DNA from: Granulicella aggregans
GTDB taxonomy: Bacteria > Acidobacteriota > Terriglobia > Terriglobales > Acidobacteriaceae
Assembly (NCBI RefSeq): GCF_025685565.1
Contig: NZ_JAGSYE010000001.1
Coordinates: 1,798,001 to 1,862,000 of the forward strand
Reading direction: 5' to 3'
DNA length: 64,000 nucleotides
Made by a program: the position numbers and the translations under genes. Of the stretch, positions 25,746 to 35,072 are shown in pieces. The notes below the pieces were generated by a model. The model was not told the DNA's origin. It searched no databases and saw nothing but the letters and a program-made list of their open reading frames with translations. Numbering within the stretch: the first letter of the stretch is position 1; each line of letters opens with the position of its first letter.

Positions 25746-26324
25746 ATGAGCGATCCCCGCAATCAACCCGGCTCCCCCGCGGAAAGCAGTCCCGCAAAAT
25801 CGTCCAGTGACGACGCCATCTTCTCCGCTCCCCCCGAAGAGCCGTCAAACCGCGGCCTCCTCATCGGGATCGTCTGCTTAGCCATCCTCGTCATCGTCGC
25901 TGGCATCTTCCTGCCCCGTGGCGAGCAGAAGGCGACCGCCAAACCCTCCAACACCATCCTTCCCGCTGACGCCTACGCAAAGTCGCTCGTCTTCTCCGAA
26001 CTCGCCATGAGCGAGTCCACCAGCCTCTCCGGAGGAAAATCCACCTTCCTCGACGGTCACATCAAGAATGTCGGCTCCTCCACCCTCACCGGAGCCACCC
26101 TCCAGGTCATCTTCCGCAACGACGTCGGCCTCTCCCCGCAGGTCGAATCGCTCCCGCTCTCGCTCATCCGCACCCGCCAGCCCTACGTCGACACCGAACC
26201 CGTCAGCGCCGCCCCCATCAAGCCCGGCGACGACGTCGAGTTCCGCCTCATCTTCGAATCCATCCCCGAGAACTGGAACCAGCAGATGCCCGAAGTCAAT
26301 GTCGTCCACACGACCTTGCAATAG
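25746..26324 (+). CDS. DUF2393-type membrane-anchored protein
   Basis: A 192-residue protein with a Ser/Pro-rich cytoplasmic N-terminus (MSDPRNQPGSPAESS), one membrane helix (about residues 38-57, LLIGIVCLAILVIVAGIFLP), and an extracytoplasmic beta-sandwich domain of the FxLYD/DUF2393 kind. Typical phrases are LDGHIKNVGSSTLTGATLQV, and EFRLIFESIPENWNQQ near the end. Function unknown; such domains are common in Acidobacteria. The ATG at 25746 follows the phased direct repeats by about 30 bases, so those lie in its promoter region. Confidence 0.75.
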   Translation: MSDPRNQPGSPAESSPAKSSSDDAIFSAPPEEPSNRGLLIGIVCLAILVIVAGIFLPRGEQKATAKPSNTILPADAYAKSLVFSELAMSESTSLSGGKSTFLDGHIKNVGSSTLTGATLQVIFRNDVGLSPQVESLPLSLIRTRQPYVDTEPVSAAPIKPGDDVEFRLIFESIPENWNQQMPEVNVVHTTLQ

Positions 26325-26692
26325 CGGCGATTGCACAGCGTAAAACCGCCTAAGCCGCCCTTCGCAGCGCCGAAAATGTCGGCCCTCGACGACATTTACA
26401 CCATCCCAGGCGTCTCGAAAAGGGGTACTTTCTCGCCACCTGGCGGAAGAAACTTCCACCCCCATTTTCGTTGCATCGCGAACCCAGAAATCCTGCACTC
26501 AAAAGTGGCCGTAACTCGCTGAAAAACCGTCGCACTCGCGTTTTCGCGAAATGGCCATCCGCTTGCTTTCACTCCCTGCGTGTACGAGATGTGAAGCGGT
26601 TTCGCTGAAGATTTCCCAAGCACGGCGAGATCAAATTCAGCATCACACCCTCCAGCTGCACGCACCAGATGCATCACCTGGGAGTAAACAAA
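26325..26692. other. 367-bp gap before the OmpA-like gene
   Basis: No dispersed repeat, gene or terminator was recognised. It is somewhat AT-richer in its second half and is probably the promoter and leader of the OmpA-like gene. Confidence 0.5.
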
Positions 26693-27598
26693 ATGACGAA
26701 GATGACGGCAGTAAATGCAGGAAAATTTTCAGTTCTTATCCTTGGCGCGACCCTGGCGAGCTCGGCATTCGCCCAGTCGGGCACCACGGACGGAGTAGCT
26801 CAACCCTCCCCCACCCTCCCCGCGGCACAGACCACCCAACCCGATGCCAACGACTCTTCCACCTACGCGACGGGCAAGCCGCTCGCCGGTCAGTCCAAGG
26901 AAGGCTTCTGGGGCCATATGAACCCCTTCGCTCGGAAGAAGTGGGTAAACCGTCAGGTCGATCCCATCAAGGACCGCACCAACGAGCTCGATCAGCTTCA
27001 GGCCAAGAACGCGAATGACATCCGCGACGTAGACTCTCGCGCGACCGCCGGAATCAACAAGGCTCAGCAGTCCGCCAGCCTTGCCGATCAGCACGCAGCC
27101 GATGCCCGCAACCGTGCCGACCAGGCAAATGGTCTCGCATCGGACGCTAGCAACCGCACCAACGCTCTGAACGGGACCGTTAGCAATCTCGACCAGTATC
27201 AGACCGTCACTGCTGCTCCCGTCGCCTTCGTCTCCGGTCGTACGACTTTAGGCCCCAAGGCCAAGGCTCAACTCGATGACATCGCCACCAGGCTGCAAGG
27301 CGAAAAGGGCTACATCATTGAAGTCCAGGGCTACAGCCGCGCAGGTGTCCAGACCTCGCAGGCGATGGCTGACTCCGTCGTCCGCTACCTCGTAACCGAG
27401 CACCAGGTTCCCATCTACCGCATCTATCGCACCGGCCTCGGTCGCAATGCGCAGAAGCCGGCTGATGGAGAGAAGCCCCTCACCAATGGCGTGATGGTCA
27501 GCCTGATGCATAACAGCCTCGCCACCATGGCATCCACTTCCGCTTCAGCCGCGCCTTTGGCTGAAACCGGAATCAGCCACGTGGACGGAAACCAGTAA
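26693..27598 (+). CDS. OmpA-family outer-membrane/periplasmic protein
   Basis: A 301-residue exported protein with a signal peptide ending near SAFAQ (about residue 28). The middle (about 90-160) is a coiled-coil-like helical rod with many Ala, Asp and Asn (SLADQHAADARNRADQ). The C-terminal part (about 170-280) has the OmpA-like layout: APVAFVSGRTTLGPKAKAQL, then VQGYSRAGVQTSQAMADSV. The usual peptidoglycan-binding pattern NxxLSxxRA is weak here. It likely links the outer membrane and peptidoglycan. TGGGAG precedes the ATG at 26693. A strong terminator lies 140 bases downstream. Confidence 0.8.
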   Translation: MTKMTAVNAGKFSVLILGATLASSAFAQSGTTDGVAQPSPTLPAAQTTQPDANDSSTYATGKPLAGQSKEGFWGHMNPFARKKWVNRQVDPIKDRTNELDQLQAKNANDIRDVDSRATAGINKAQQSASLADQHAADARNRADQANGLASDASNRTNALNGTVSNLDQYQTVTAAPVAFVSGRTTLGPKAKAQLDDIATRLQGEKGYIIEVQGYSRAGVQTSQAMADSVVRYLVTEHQVPIYRIYRTGLGRNAQKPADGEKPLTNGVMVSLMHNSLATMASTSASAAPLAETGISHVDGNQ

Positions 27599-27738
27599 TC
27601 AAAAACGGGAAAAAATGAGAATACTGTGCAAAACAGAACATTCTTCTCCCGCGAAGCGATCTTAAGATAGCGGGACGCAGCCCTGTACAGAGCGCGCCCG
27701 CGACAGACTCTCCTAACCAGAGAGAACCAAGGCAGATT

Positions 27739-27768
27739 GGCCCCTCGCCCGAGGGGCCGTTTTTTTTG
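27739..27768 (+). terminator. Rho-independent terminator after the OmpA-like gene
   Basis: GGCCCCTCG / CGAGGGGCC with a short loop and a run of eight T. Two weaker hairpins (CCCGC/GCGGG and CTCTC/GAGAG) lie between the stop codon and this terminator. Confidence 0.92.
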
Positions 27769-27801
27769 CTGCAAGAAAAATCAGTAAGCCAACGAAGAAA
27801 T

Positions 27802-27957
27802 CGTCATCTCGACGAACCCCTACCAACCCAATGAAGCGTCATCTCGACCGGAGCCGTGCAGCTTTATCGCGCGGCGAAGTGGAGAGACCCCCGCATTTCG
27901 CTCTACTCAACCAAAAATCTGTGCCCCATTCATCGCAGTCTCATCGCGATGAGTGGG
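27802..27957. repeat. Family A (one partial, one complete) and family C repeats
   Basis: Partial family A at 27802-27815, complete long family A at 27837-27899 with internal CCGTGC / GCGCGG arms, and a family C palindrome at 27921-27957. They fill the gap between convergent genes. Confidence 0.8.
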
Positions 27958-27968
27958 CCGCCACCAAC

Positions 27969-30476
27969 TTACCCGATCGTCACCGGCCTCAGGTTCCCAT
28001 CCGTAGGCCGGATAAACTCAATCTTCTCTTCCGCAGCAATCGCCACCGCCGCCCGCTCGCCCGAAGGATCGCTCAGGTTCATCCGCTCGATCCCCGGAAC
28101 CGCTTCGACAAACTTCTCCGGCGAAAGCGGTCTCGCAAAGAAGTACCCCTGTGCCTGATCGCACCGCCGGCGAAGCAGGAACTTCAACTGGTCCCGCGTC
28201 TCCACACCCTCAGCGATCACCTTCACGCCCAGGCCATGCGACATCGCAATCACGGTCCGCACCACCGACGCCGCGTTCACGTCCGAAGCCGCCTGCCTTA
28301 CAAAGCTCTGGTCGATCTTCAGCCGGTCCACCTGGTACTGCAGCAGATAATTGAAGTTGCAGAATCCCGTCCCAAAGTCGTCGATCGAAAGCCCCACGCC
28401 CAGGTCGCGAATCATCTGCAGCGTCTTCATGTTCGCCGACGAGTTGATCATCAGCGTGTTCTCGATGATTTCGATCTCAAGATCGTTCGGATGAAGTCCG
28501 CTCTCGTCCAGCGACTCTTCAATCGTCCGCAGCAGCTTCGCCTGCGCAAACTGGTGCGGCGACAGATTCACCGACAGCGACACCCGCCGTCCCAGCTTCT
28601 CCTGGATCCACTTCGCCTCCTGGCAGCTCTTCCGCATCAGCCACATGCCGAACTCAGGCAGGATGCCAATCTTCTCCGCCATGGGAATAAAGTGCGCCGG
28701 CGAGACCAGCCCGAACTTCGGGTGTCTCCAGCGCAGCAGCGCCTCCATGCCAATCACCTTGCCGCTCGGCAACGCCACCTGCGGCTGGTACTCCATGAAC
28801 AACTCGTCCCGGTCCATCGCCTGGCGTAGCGCGCCTTCCATCGAGAGCCGCGAGTAGGCATCCTCCAGCATCTTCGGCGCAAACATCGCCATCCGGTGCC
28901 GTCCCGCCTCTTTCGCCCAGAACATCGCCGTCTCGCTCCGTCGCAGCAGCGTCTCCGTGTCTGCGGCAAGGTCCGGATACACGCAGATCCCGATGCTCGA
29001 CGTCACATTGATCGCGTGGCCGCTCACCATGTACGGCGAAGAGATCGTCCGCAGAAGCTGCTCCGCGCAAAACTCAATATTCGAGATATCTGTGTGGTCC
29101 GGCAGAAGAACGATGAACTCATCGCCGCCGATCCGAGCCACCGTATCCGAGATCCTCACCTTCCCCATCAAACGATTGGCCGCGGTAGTCAGGATCTCGT
29201 CGCCCACCGGATGCCCGAGCGCATCGTTGATCCGCTTGAAGTTGTCGACATCCATCGTCAACACCGCAACCTTCGTGCCCGCCCGCTTGCTCCGCTTGAT
29301 CGCCTGCGTAATCCGGTCTTCCAGAAGGCTCTTGCTCACCAGCCCCGTCAGGTCGTCATACAACCCGCCGGTCGCTGGGTCTGTCTCCACGTGTTTCCGC
29401 TTGGTCGAGTCGTGCGCGATCGCGATCATTCCGGTCCGCTCGCCCGCCGGTCCCGTCAATACCTTCAACGCCAGGCTGACCGGCAGCCTCGTCCCGTCCC
29501 GGCGAATGAACGTCCAATCCTGCTCGGGAACCGTGTGCGATCCCGGCGTCTTGGTCACCACCACCTTGCTCATGACCGTCGAGGCGCTGATGCTTATCCG
29601 CTCCGGCGGCGAAGAGATCAGGTCGATTCCCTGCAGCATCACGCCATCTTGCTCGCTGCGCTGGATCGCCCTTTGCTGCAACTCCTGCGGATCATGCAGC
29701 AACAGGATCGACGCCGACCCGATCAACTCCTGGCTGCTGTACCCCGTAAGCTGCTCGGCCTCGATGTTCATCGCCGTGATCGTCCCCGCGCCATCGGTCG
29801 CGATGATGCCAAACGGGGCCTGCTCAAAGATGTGTTCGCTAAACTCCGAGACACTGTGGAACTGGTCCTGAACCGCCTTGAACTCGGTCATGTCCGTGCT
29901 CGATATAGCAACTCCATCGCCCAGTTGCACCACGTGATGCCGAAGCCACTTGATCTTGGCCCCAGTGGAGGTCACGGGAAGTTCCACCGTCAGCGATGCT
30001 CCCGTCTCCACCACCTCAAAGTACCGCTCGATCTGGCTCGGCTCGAGGAATCTGCCGAAATGTTCGAGGCAGCTCGCCCCCACAAGACTGCCAGCCTTAC
30101 CCTGGAGCCGCCGCTCACCCTCGGCGTTCACATAGCGGAAGCTGAAATCACGGATCGTGCCTTTGCTGTCGCGCACGCTGTCGAGAATATAGAAGGCGTC
30201 CCGCGAGGCCTCTGCGGCCGCCTGAAAGCGCCGCCGCTCCTCATTGAGCCGCTCCACGTCCATGGTCCGGAACGAGGTGGCCTTTCTACGGTGAATCCCC
30301 AGCATCGCCAGGCTGCCCACACCCAGCCCACCCAGCAGCATGCCCAGATTGCGTGCAAGTTCCTGCGTCGGAACTCCGGCCAGCAGGAACGTGCCGGCGG
30401 CACGATAGGCGCCTGCCGATGGCCACGGTCTAGTCGTCAGCAGATCCCATGCAGCAGAGCTGATATGAGGCCCCAA
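27969..30476 (-). CDS. PAS-PAS-GGDEF-EAL cyclic-di-GMP enzyme, membrane anchored
   Basis: An 835-residue signalling protein. One membrane helix lies at about 43-62, two PAS-like domains at about 85-200 and 215-365, a GGDEF domain at about 372-535 and an EAL domain at about 545-800. The GGDEF motif is intact (450-454), with an RISD inhibitory site five residues before it. The EAL domain has EALLRW (578-583), NLSPHQ, DDFGTG, KIDQSFV and EGVET, so both synthesis and breakdown of cyclic di-GMP are possible; which one dominates is unknown. The start is TTG 30476, with GGGAGAG just upstream. Confidence 0.93.
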   Translation of the reverse strand: MGPHISSAAWDLLTTRPWPSAGAYRAAGTFLLAGVPTQELARNLGMLLGGLGVGSLAMLGIHRRKATSFRTMDVERLNEERRRFQAAAEASRDAFYILDSVRDSKGTIRDFSFRYVNAEGERRLQGKAGSLVGASCLEHFGRFLEPSQIERYFEVVETGASLTVELPVTSTGAKIKWLRHHVVQLGDGVAISSTDMTEFKAVQDQFHSVSEFSEHIFEQAPFGIIATDGAGTITAMNIEAEQLTGYSSQELIGSASILLLHDPQELQQRAIQRSEQDGVMLQGIDLISSPPERISISASTVMSKVVVTKTPGSHTVPEQDWTFIRRDGTRLPVSLALKVLTGPAGERTGMIAIAHDSTKRKHVETDPATGGLYDDLTGLVSKSLLEDRITQAIKRSKRAGTKVAVLTMDVDNFKRINDALGHPVGDEILTTAANRLMGKVRISDTVARIGGDEFIVLLPDHTDISNIEFCAEQLLRTISSPYMVSGHAINVTSSIGICVYPDLAADTETLLRRSETAMFWAKEAGRHRMAMFAPKMLEDAYSRLSMEGALRQAMDRDELFMEYQPQVALPSGKVIGMEALLRWRHPKFGLVSPAHFIPMAEKIGILPEFGMWLMRKSCQEAKWIQEKLGRRVSLSVNLSPHQFAQAKLLRTIEESLDESGLHPNDLEIEIIENTLMINSSANMKTLQMIRDLGVGLSIDDFGTGFCNFNYLLQYQVDRLKIDQSFVRQAASDVNAASVVRTVIAMSHGLGVKVIAEGVETRDQLKFLLRRRCDQAQGYFFARPLSPEKFVEAVPGIERMNLSDPSGERAAVAIAAEEKIEFIRPTDGNLRPVTIG

Positions 30477-30863
30477 GAAACTCTCCCGCTAATGAATTTG
30501 CACAGCCATTCCGGTCGCCCGTTGTCAAACGTTACCATCTGACGTGGACGTTCCTAGTTACTTAAGTGGCATCCCCTGCTACACATTCTGTGTCCTTTAA
30601 TGAATCAATCAACCCTCCCCAATCGCCTTGCCCCATTCATCGTGGCTCTATCGCGATGAGTGGGCAGCCATCAACCCATCCAAAGAATCGTTATCTCGAC
30701 CGAACCCTGAGCTTGTCCAAGGGCAGTGGAGAGACCCCCTTTTCGCACTTAGCCTGCTCCGCTAACCGCATCTCCGTCAAGACTTCCCGCCAAATCGCAC
30801 CGTCCGCCACGGTCTCCTGAACGCTCCCGAAGCCATCATTTTGCATCGCGCCCTGTATTCATG
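30477..30863. repeat. Intergenic region with family C and family A repeats
   Basis: Family C palindrome at 30628-30664 and a variant family A unit at 30687-30740 with inner sequence CCTGAGCTTGTCCAAGGG. The rest, including divergent promoters, was not resolved. Confidence 0.7.
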
Positions 30864-30950
30864 CATCCTTTACAGGAGCGTCGCCACGGCTGCGAAAGCC
30901 GGAGGCTGCGCGTCAGCGCCGCAAGCCTCACGGCAACGATCCAAAGGATG
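30864..30950 (+). promoter_or_regulatory. Folded leader RNA that encloses the Shine-Dalgarno sequence
   Basis: CATCCTTT (30864-30871) pairs perfectly with AAAGGATG (30943-30950), extended by GGAGCGT (30875-30881) with ACGATCC (30936-30942). Inside are hairpins CGGCT/AGCCG (30887-30901) and GAGGCT/AGCCTC (30902-30929, with a nested GCGC/GCGC). The 3' closing strand contains AAAGGA, about ten bases from the GTG start of the thioredoxin-like gene, so folding would hide the ribosome-binding site. It matches no riboswitch class I can recall. Confidence 0.6.
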
Positions 30951-30958
30951 GTCCTTAA

Positions 30959-31453
30959 GTGAAACTCTCGCACGTCTTCCGCAACCTCGCTCTCCTTTCC
31001 GTTGCCACCTTCACGCTCTCTCTGGCAGCGCCTCAGACTCAGGCCCAGACGCCCTTCGTCAAGAAACACATCTACTCCGAGACCTCCGATCCCAAAGCCG
31101 ACATCGCCGCTGCCTTCGCCCAGGCAAAGAAAGAGCACAAGCGCGTCCTGCTCGACTTCGGCGGCGACTGGTGCGGAGACTGCCAGGTCCTTGACATCTA
31201 CTTCCACCAGGCTCCCAACGACGCCCTGCTCGAGAAGAACTTCGTCCTCGTTCACGTCTTCATCGGCCACATCGACAAGAACCTCGACATCCCGGAGAAG
31301 TACGGCGTCGCCATCCATAAGGGCGTGCCTGCCCTCGCCGTCGTCTCCCCCAAGGGCGAGACCATCTTTGCCCAGAAGACCGGCGAGTTCGAAGACATGC
31401 GCCACATGAACTCCCAGTCCGTCACCGACTTCCTCGAAAAGTGGAAGCAGTAG
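30959..31453 (+). CDS. Exported thioredoxin-family protein
   Basis: A 164-residue periplasmic thioredoxin-fold protein. The signal peptide ends near TQAQ (about residue 30). The redox site is CGDC at residues 72-75 in GGDWCGDCQVLD, preceded by the strand KRVLLDFG; the cis-proline is in GVPALAVV. The DWCGDC version is typical of the Thioredoxin_7/DUF255-like group found in Acidobacteria and Bacteroidetes. It probably reduces or oxidises disulfides in the envelope; the partner is unknown. The start is GTG at 30959, and its ribosome-binding site is part of a stable RNA stem in the leader. Confidence 0.85.
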   Translation: MKLSHVFRNLALLSVATFTLSLAAPQTQAQTPFVKKHIYSETSDPKADIAAAFAQAKKEHKRVLLDFGGDWCGDCQVLDIYFHQAPNDALLEKNFVLVHVFIGHIDKNLDIPEKYGVAIHKGVPALAVVSPKGETIFAQKTGEFEDMRHMNSQSVTDFLEKWKQ

Positions 31454-31472
31454 CCGTCCGCCTCTAACAGGA

Positions 31473-31670
31473 CGTCATCTCGACCGGAGCCTCTCGCAGT
31501 CTTATCGCGAGAGGCGCAGTGGAGAGACCCCGCATTGCTCTTTCTTCCCCACCACTACCAACCGGGTGCCCCATCCATCGCAGCCGTATCGCGATGGGTG
31601 GGACGTAAATCCTCAGGGTGCCCATCTTCGCGCGGCTTCATCGCGCTAAGGTGGGCATTCGTGCGAAGCA
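31473..31670. repeat. Family A and two family C repeats
   Basis: Long family A at 31473-31538 with a perfect inner stem CCTCTCGC / GCGAGAGG, a family C unit at 31564-31605 with stem CCCATCCATCGC / GCGATGGGTGGG, and another at about 31616-31670. They fill most of the gap before the YihY gene. Confidence 0.82.
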
Positions 31671-31755
31671 CGAACCGCCTTCCCCAACCCATCCCGAAAA
31701 TCTTCACCTTCCCTCACCGCCCGTCTCCGCATATCCTGAAACTCCGAGGAGGAAG

Positions 31756-32826
31756 ATGGCGATGAGCTCCACCCCGTCTTCAACGGAGACTCCCGTGACC
31801 GTCGCCTCCCAGCGTCCGCCCGGCACCCTCCGCAACGCCGCGTCTCTCGCACCGGCCCGGATGATGCGCTTCCTCGGCCTGCTCCACCGCACCTTCGCCG
31901 GCTTTCTCGCCCACGACTGCCTCCATCTCGCCCAGGCCGCGGCCTACTCCGCCCTGGTCGCCCTCTTTCCCACGCTCATCGTCTCCGCAGCCGTCGTCGC
32001 CCTGCTCCCGGACGCCGCTCCGCTCCGTTTCCAGGCAGCGCTCTTCTTCGATCGCGTCCTCCCGGGAGACGTCAGCCCCATCCTCGATGCCTACTTCCAG
32101 AACGGCCAGGAGACGATCCACTCCACCCGCGCCCTCGTTCTCGCCGCGATCGTCTCCCTCATCGGCGCCTCCAGCGTCATCGTCACCCTCATGGAGGGCT
32201 TCCGCCGCGCCTTCAACCTCCCCGGCGACCGATGGAGCTTCTGGGGACGCCGCTGGCGCTCGGTCGCCCTCGTCTTCATCGCCCTCGTCCCACTCTTCAT
32301 CGCCAGCGTGTTGGTGATCTTTGGCCACGCCGTCTCCAGTTGGATCTCCGCCAACATCGGCGACTCCGCCCGCTGGCTCGTCCTCACCGTTGCCTTTCTG
32401 GTCCGCTGGACCGTCGCCCTCATCTCCAGCGTCTTCGTCATCGCAATCACCTACCACATGGGCACTCCGCCCGCGGGCCTCGCCGTCATGGAGGAGGACA
32501 ACCGCAACGATCACCTCTGGGGCTCGGTCCGTACCGTCCGCGCCATGAGCACCATGGAGCGTTCCTGGACCCGCACCCTCCCCGGCGCAACCCTCGCCAC
32601 CGCCATGTGGTTCATCACCACCCTCGTCTTCGGCTGGTACGTCACCCGCTTCGCAAACTACTCGGAGGTCTACGGCTCGCTCGGCGCCGGCGTCGCCCTC
32701 CTCTTCTGGCTCTACATCATCTCGCTCAGCGTTCTCGCCGGCGCAGAGTTCAACGCCCAGCTCTATCCCGCCTACTGCAACGCTCCCTCATTGGAACCGC
32801 AGACCCCTCGAGAACCCTTCGCCTAG
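31756..32826 (+). CDS. YihY/BrkB-family inner-membrane protein
   Basis: A 356-residue membrane protein of the YihY / BrkB (formerly RNase BN) family, with about six helices. The first conserved block is AAAYSALVALFPTLIV (about residues 57-72), and the C-terminal block VYGSLGAGVALLFWLYII followed by LAGAEFNAQL is diagnostic. BrkB was named for Bordetella serum resistance; the molecular function is not settled, and the old RNase BN assignment was wrong. The ATG at 31756 has an excellent GAGGAGGAAG site. A single gene followed by pyk on the same strand after 141 bp. Confidence 0.88.
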   Translation: MAMSSTPSSTETPVTVASQRPPGTLRNAASLAPARMMRFLGLLHRTFAGFLAHDCLHLAQAAAYSALVALFPTLIVSAAVVALLPDAAPLRFQAALFFDRVLPGDVSPILDAYFQNGQETIHSTRALVLAAIVSLIGASSVIVTLMEGFRRAFNLPGDRWSFWGRRWRSVALVFIALVPLFIASVLVIFGHAVSSWISANIGDSARWLVLTVAFLVRWTVALISSVFVIAITYHMGTPPAGLAVMEEDNRNDHLWGSVRTVRAMSTMERSWTRTLPGATLATAMWFITTLVFGWYVTRFANYSEVYGSLGAGVALLFWLYIISLSVLAGAEFNAQLYPAYCNAPSLEPQTPREPFA

Positions 32827-32967
32827 CGCTCTTCCAACCGTCCTGTCATCGCACAGACGCAATTACCCAGTTAGAATTGCCTTCGACGGCAAATCCAGAT
32901 TCGCAACCACCCGCAGACATCGCTCCTCTGTCTGCATCAGGGTAAGAAAGTACACGGCACTGGCCCC

Positions 32968-34575
32968 ATGAAACAGAAATCAGCCCCATCGAAGTCCGCT
33001 ACCAAGCTCAAGAAGAACTCCGAAAGCAAGTCCTCGAAGAAGAGCCTCGCGCCGCTTGAGGCCGCCGCCGTTCCCGCGCACCCGCTCGCACGCGGACGCC
33101 GCGCCAAGATCGTCGCCACCCTCGGCCCCGCCTCCAGCTCTGAAGAGGTCTTCCGCCAGCTCGTCCGTGCCGGCCTCGACGTCGCCCGTCTCAACTTCTC
33201 CCACGGCTCCCACGAGCAAAAAGCCGCCCTTATCAAGATGGTGCGCAAGGTCAGCCGCGAAGAGGGCAAGCCCATCTGCATCCTCGCCGACCTCCAGGGC
33301 CCCAAGATCCGCACCGGCAAGCTCGTCGACCACAAGCCCGTCCTGCTCGTCGCCGGCGAACGTCTTACCATCACCCCGCGCGAGATCGAAGGCACCAAGG
33401 AGCTCGTCGGTACCACCTTCACTACCCTCGCCGAAAACCTCGAACCCGGCTCCCAGATCCTCCTCTCCGACGGCCTCATCGAACTCCGCGTCGAGACGAT
33501 CGGAGAGATCGTAGACGGTCGCGGCGACGTCACCTGCGAGATCATCAACGGCGGCATGCTCGGCGAAAACAAGGGCATCAATCTTCCCGGCATCGCGGTA
33601 AACGTTCCATCGCTCACCGAAAAGGACGAAGAAGACCTCATCTTCGCCATCGGCGAAGGCGTCGACACCATCGCCGTCTCCTTCGTCCGCACCGCCGACG
33701 ACGTCCGCCACGTCAAGAAGCGCCTCGACGCGCTCAAAAGCGACGCCTGGATCATCGCCAAGCTCGAAAAACCCCAGGCCATCGAGCACCTCGACTCCAT
33801 CCTCGAAGTCGCCGACTGCATCATGGTCGCCCGCGGCGACCTCGGCGTCGAAGTCCCCCCCGAAAAAGTCCCCGCCATCCAGAAGCACATCATCCGCCGC
33901 GCGGCTGAGTACCGCCGCCCCGTCATCACCGCGACCCAGATGCTCGAGTCGATGATCGACAACCCCCGCCCCACCCGCGCCGAGGTCTCAGACGTCGCCA
34001 ACGCCATCTACGATGGCTCCGACGCCGTCATGCTCTCCGCAGAATCTGCCGCCGGCAAGTATCCCGTCGCCTCGGTCGCCATGATGGCCAAGATCGTCGT
34101 CGAGACCGAGCACCAGATGCGCACCGAGCCCCAGCATCAGCTCCCGCGCATCAAGCCCACCGGCCTCTCTGTCGCCGAGACCATCTGCGAGTGCATGGCC
34201 CACGCCGCCGAAGACCTCGATGTCGGCGCGATCGCCATCTTCACCGAGACCGGCGCCACCGCCCGCCTCCTCTCGAAGTACCGCCCCGACCCGCCCATCT
34301 TCGCCCTCTCCCCCAACGAAGAGGTCATCAACCGTTCCATGCTTCTCTGGGGAACCTACCCCATCCTTTGCAGTCGCTTCCGCGACACCGACAAGCTCAT
34401 CCAGATGGCCGAGTCCAGTCTGCTTGGCCCAGGCTACGTCCACGAGCGCCAGATCGTCGGCATCGTCGCCGGCACCCGCACCCGCTCCGGCGCGACCAAC
34501 TTCATGCGCCTCCACATGATCGGCGACCGCGAGCCCGACATCCTCGAAAAGAAGCCCAAGAAGAAAAAGAAGTAA
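32968..34575 (+). CDS. pyk: Pyruvate kinase
   Basis: A 535-residue enzyme converting phosphoenolpyruvate and ADP to pyruvate and ATP. The barrel contains KIVATLGPAS, ARLNFSHGS, and the signature region IIAKLEKPQAIEHLDSIL with the catalytic Lys; MVARGDLGVE and TATQMLESMI follow, and the C-terminal allosteric domain includes FTETGATARLLSKYRP. It is longer than usual because of a Lys/Ser-rich N-terminal tail of about 40 residues and a KKPKKKKK end, which are unusual and of unknown use. The start is ATG 32968, preceded by AAGAAAG only weakly resembling a ribosome-binding site. Confidence 0.96.
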   Translation: MKQKSAPSKSATKLKKNSESKSSKKSLAPLEAAAVPAHPLARGRRAKIVATLGPASSSEEVFRQLVRAGLDVARLNFSHGSHEQKAALIKMVRKVSREEGKPICILADLQGPKIRTGKLVDHKPVLLVAGERLTITPREIEGTKELVGTTFTTLAENLEPGSQILLSDGLIELRVETIGEIVDGRGDVTCEIINGGMLGENKGINLPGIAVNVPSLTEKDEEDLIFAIGEGVDTIAVSFVRTADDVRHVKKRLDALKSDAWIIAKLEKPQAIEHLDSILEVADCIMVARGDLGVEVPPEKVPAIQKHIIRRAAEYRRPVITATQMLESMIDNPRPTRAEVSDVANAIYDGSDAVMLSAESAAGKYPVASVAMMAKIVVETEHQMRTEPQHQLPRIKPTGLSVAETICECMAHAAEDLDVGAIAIFTETGATARLLSKYRPDPPIFALSPNEEVINRSMLLWGTYPILCSRFRDTDKLIQMAESSLLGPGYVHERQIVGIVAGTRTRSGATNFMRLHMIGDREPDILEKKPKKKKK

Positions 34576-35072
34576 CCCATCACTTCAATTCGCACGAGAT
34601 AGCCTCTTGCCTCAGCTCGCGTAAGGATGCCAGTCTCAGACTGTGCATCCTTGCCCTAGTTAAGGGCACGGCTTCAGCCGTGCCGAAGAAGCTTTGCGTG
34701 CCACACGGCTTTAGCCGCTGAGGTACGCCGCCCGAACATTCATCTCGAACGAAGCGAAGCGCGGGTGCCCCATCCGTCGCAGCCTCATCGCGATGGGTGG
34801 GACGTAAGCCGCACATCCGGCCTCGAAAACGCCAACCGTACCGAGGCACCCCCGCATTTCCGTCTTCCCCAGCACAAATCAAACTGCGGATCGCCCCCGT
34901 CTAACGTGAAGCCAACCCCAAGCATCCACGTTGGTTGTATAGGAAACCGAGTCGCCCCTTCGGTACTCTGACTCTGGCGTCGGAAGCGACCGATACCCGC
35001 AGTGCTCCATGTTCGTTCTTGGAGATCAATTGCCTGCGCCGTCTCAATGACGACAGTGTCTCGAGGGAATCC
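34576..35072. repeat. Intergenic region with a hairpin and family G and C repeats
   Basis: AAGGATGC (34623-34630) / GCATCCTT (34645-34652) forms a hairpin after pyk, without a T-run. A family G pair follows at about 34658-34730 and a family C palindrome at 34763-34803. The last 250 bases before the EAL gene have no recognised element. Confidence 0.75.

Noticed and set aside
27700..27740. AACCAAGGCAGATTGG resembles part of bacterial SRP RNA
   Set aside because: The conserved SRP core with GGAAG tetraloop elements is missing, and the segment leads directly into the OmpA gene terminator.
30841..31194. Frame of 117 codons overlapping the folded leader and the thioredoxin-like gene
   Set aside because: It is out of frame with the real gene, lacks a ribosome-binding site and has shadow-like composition; a leader peptide is not supported.
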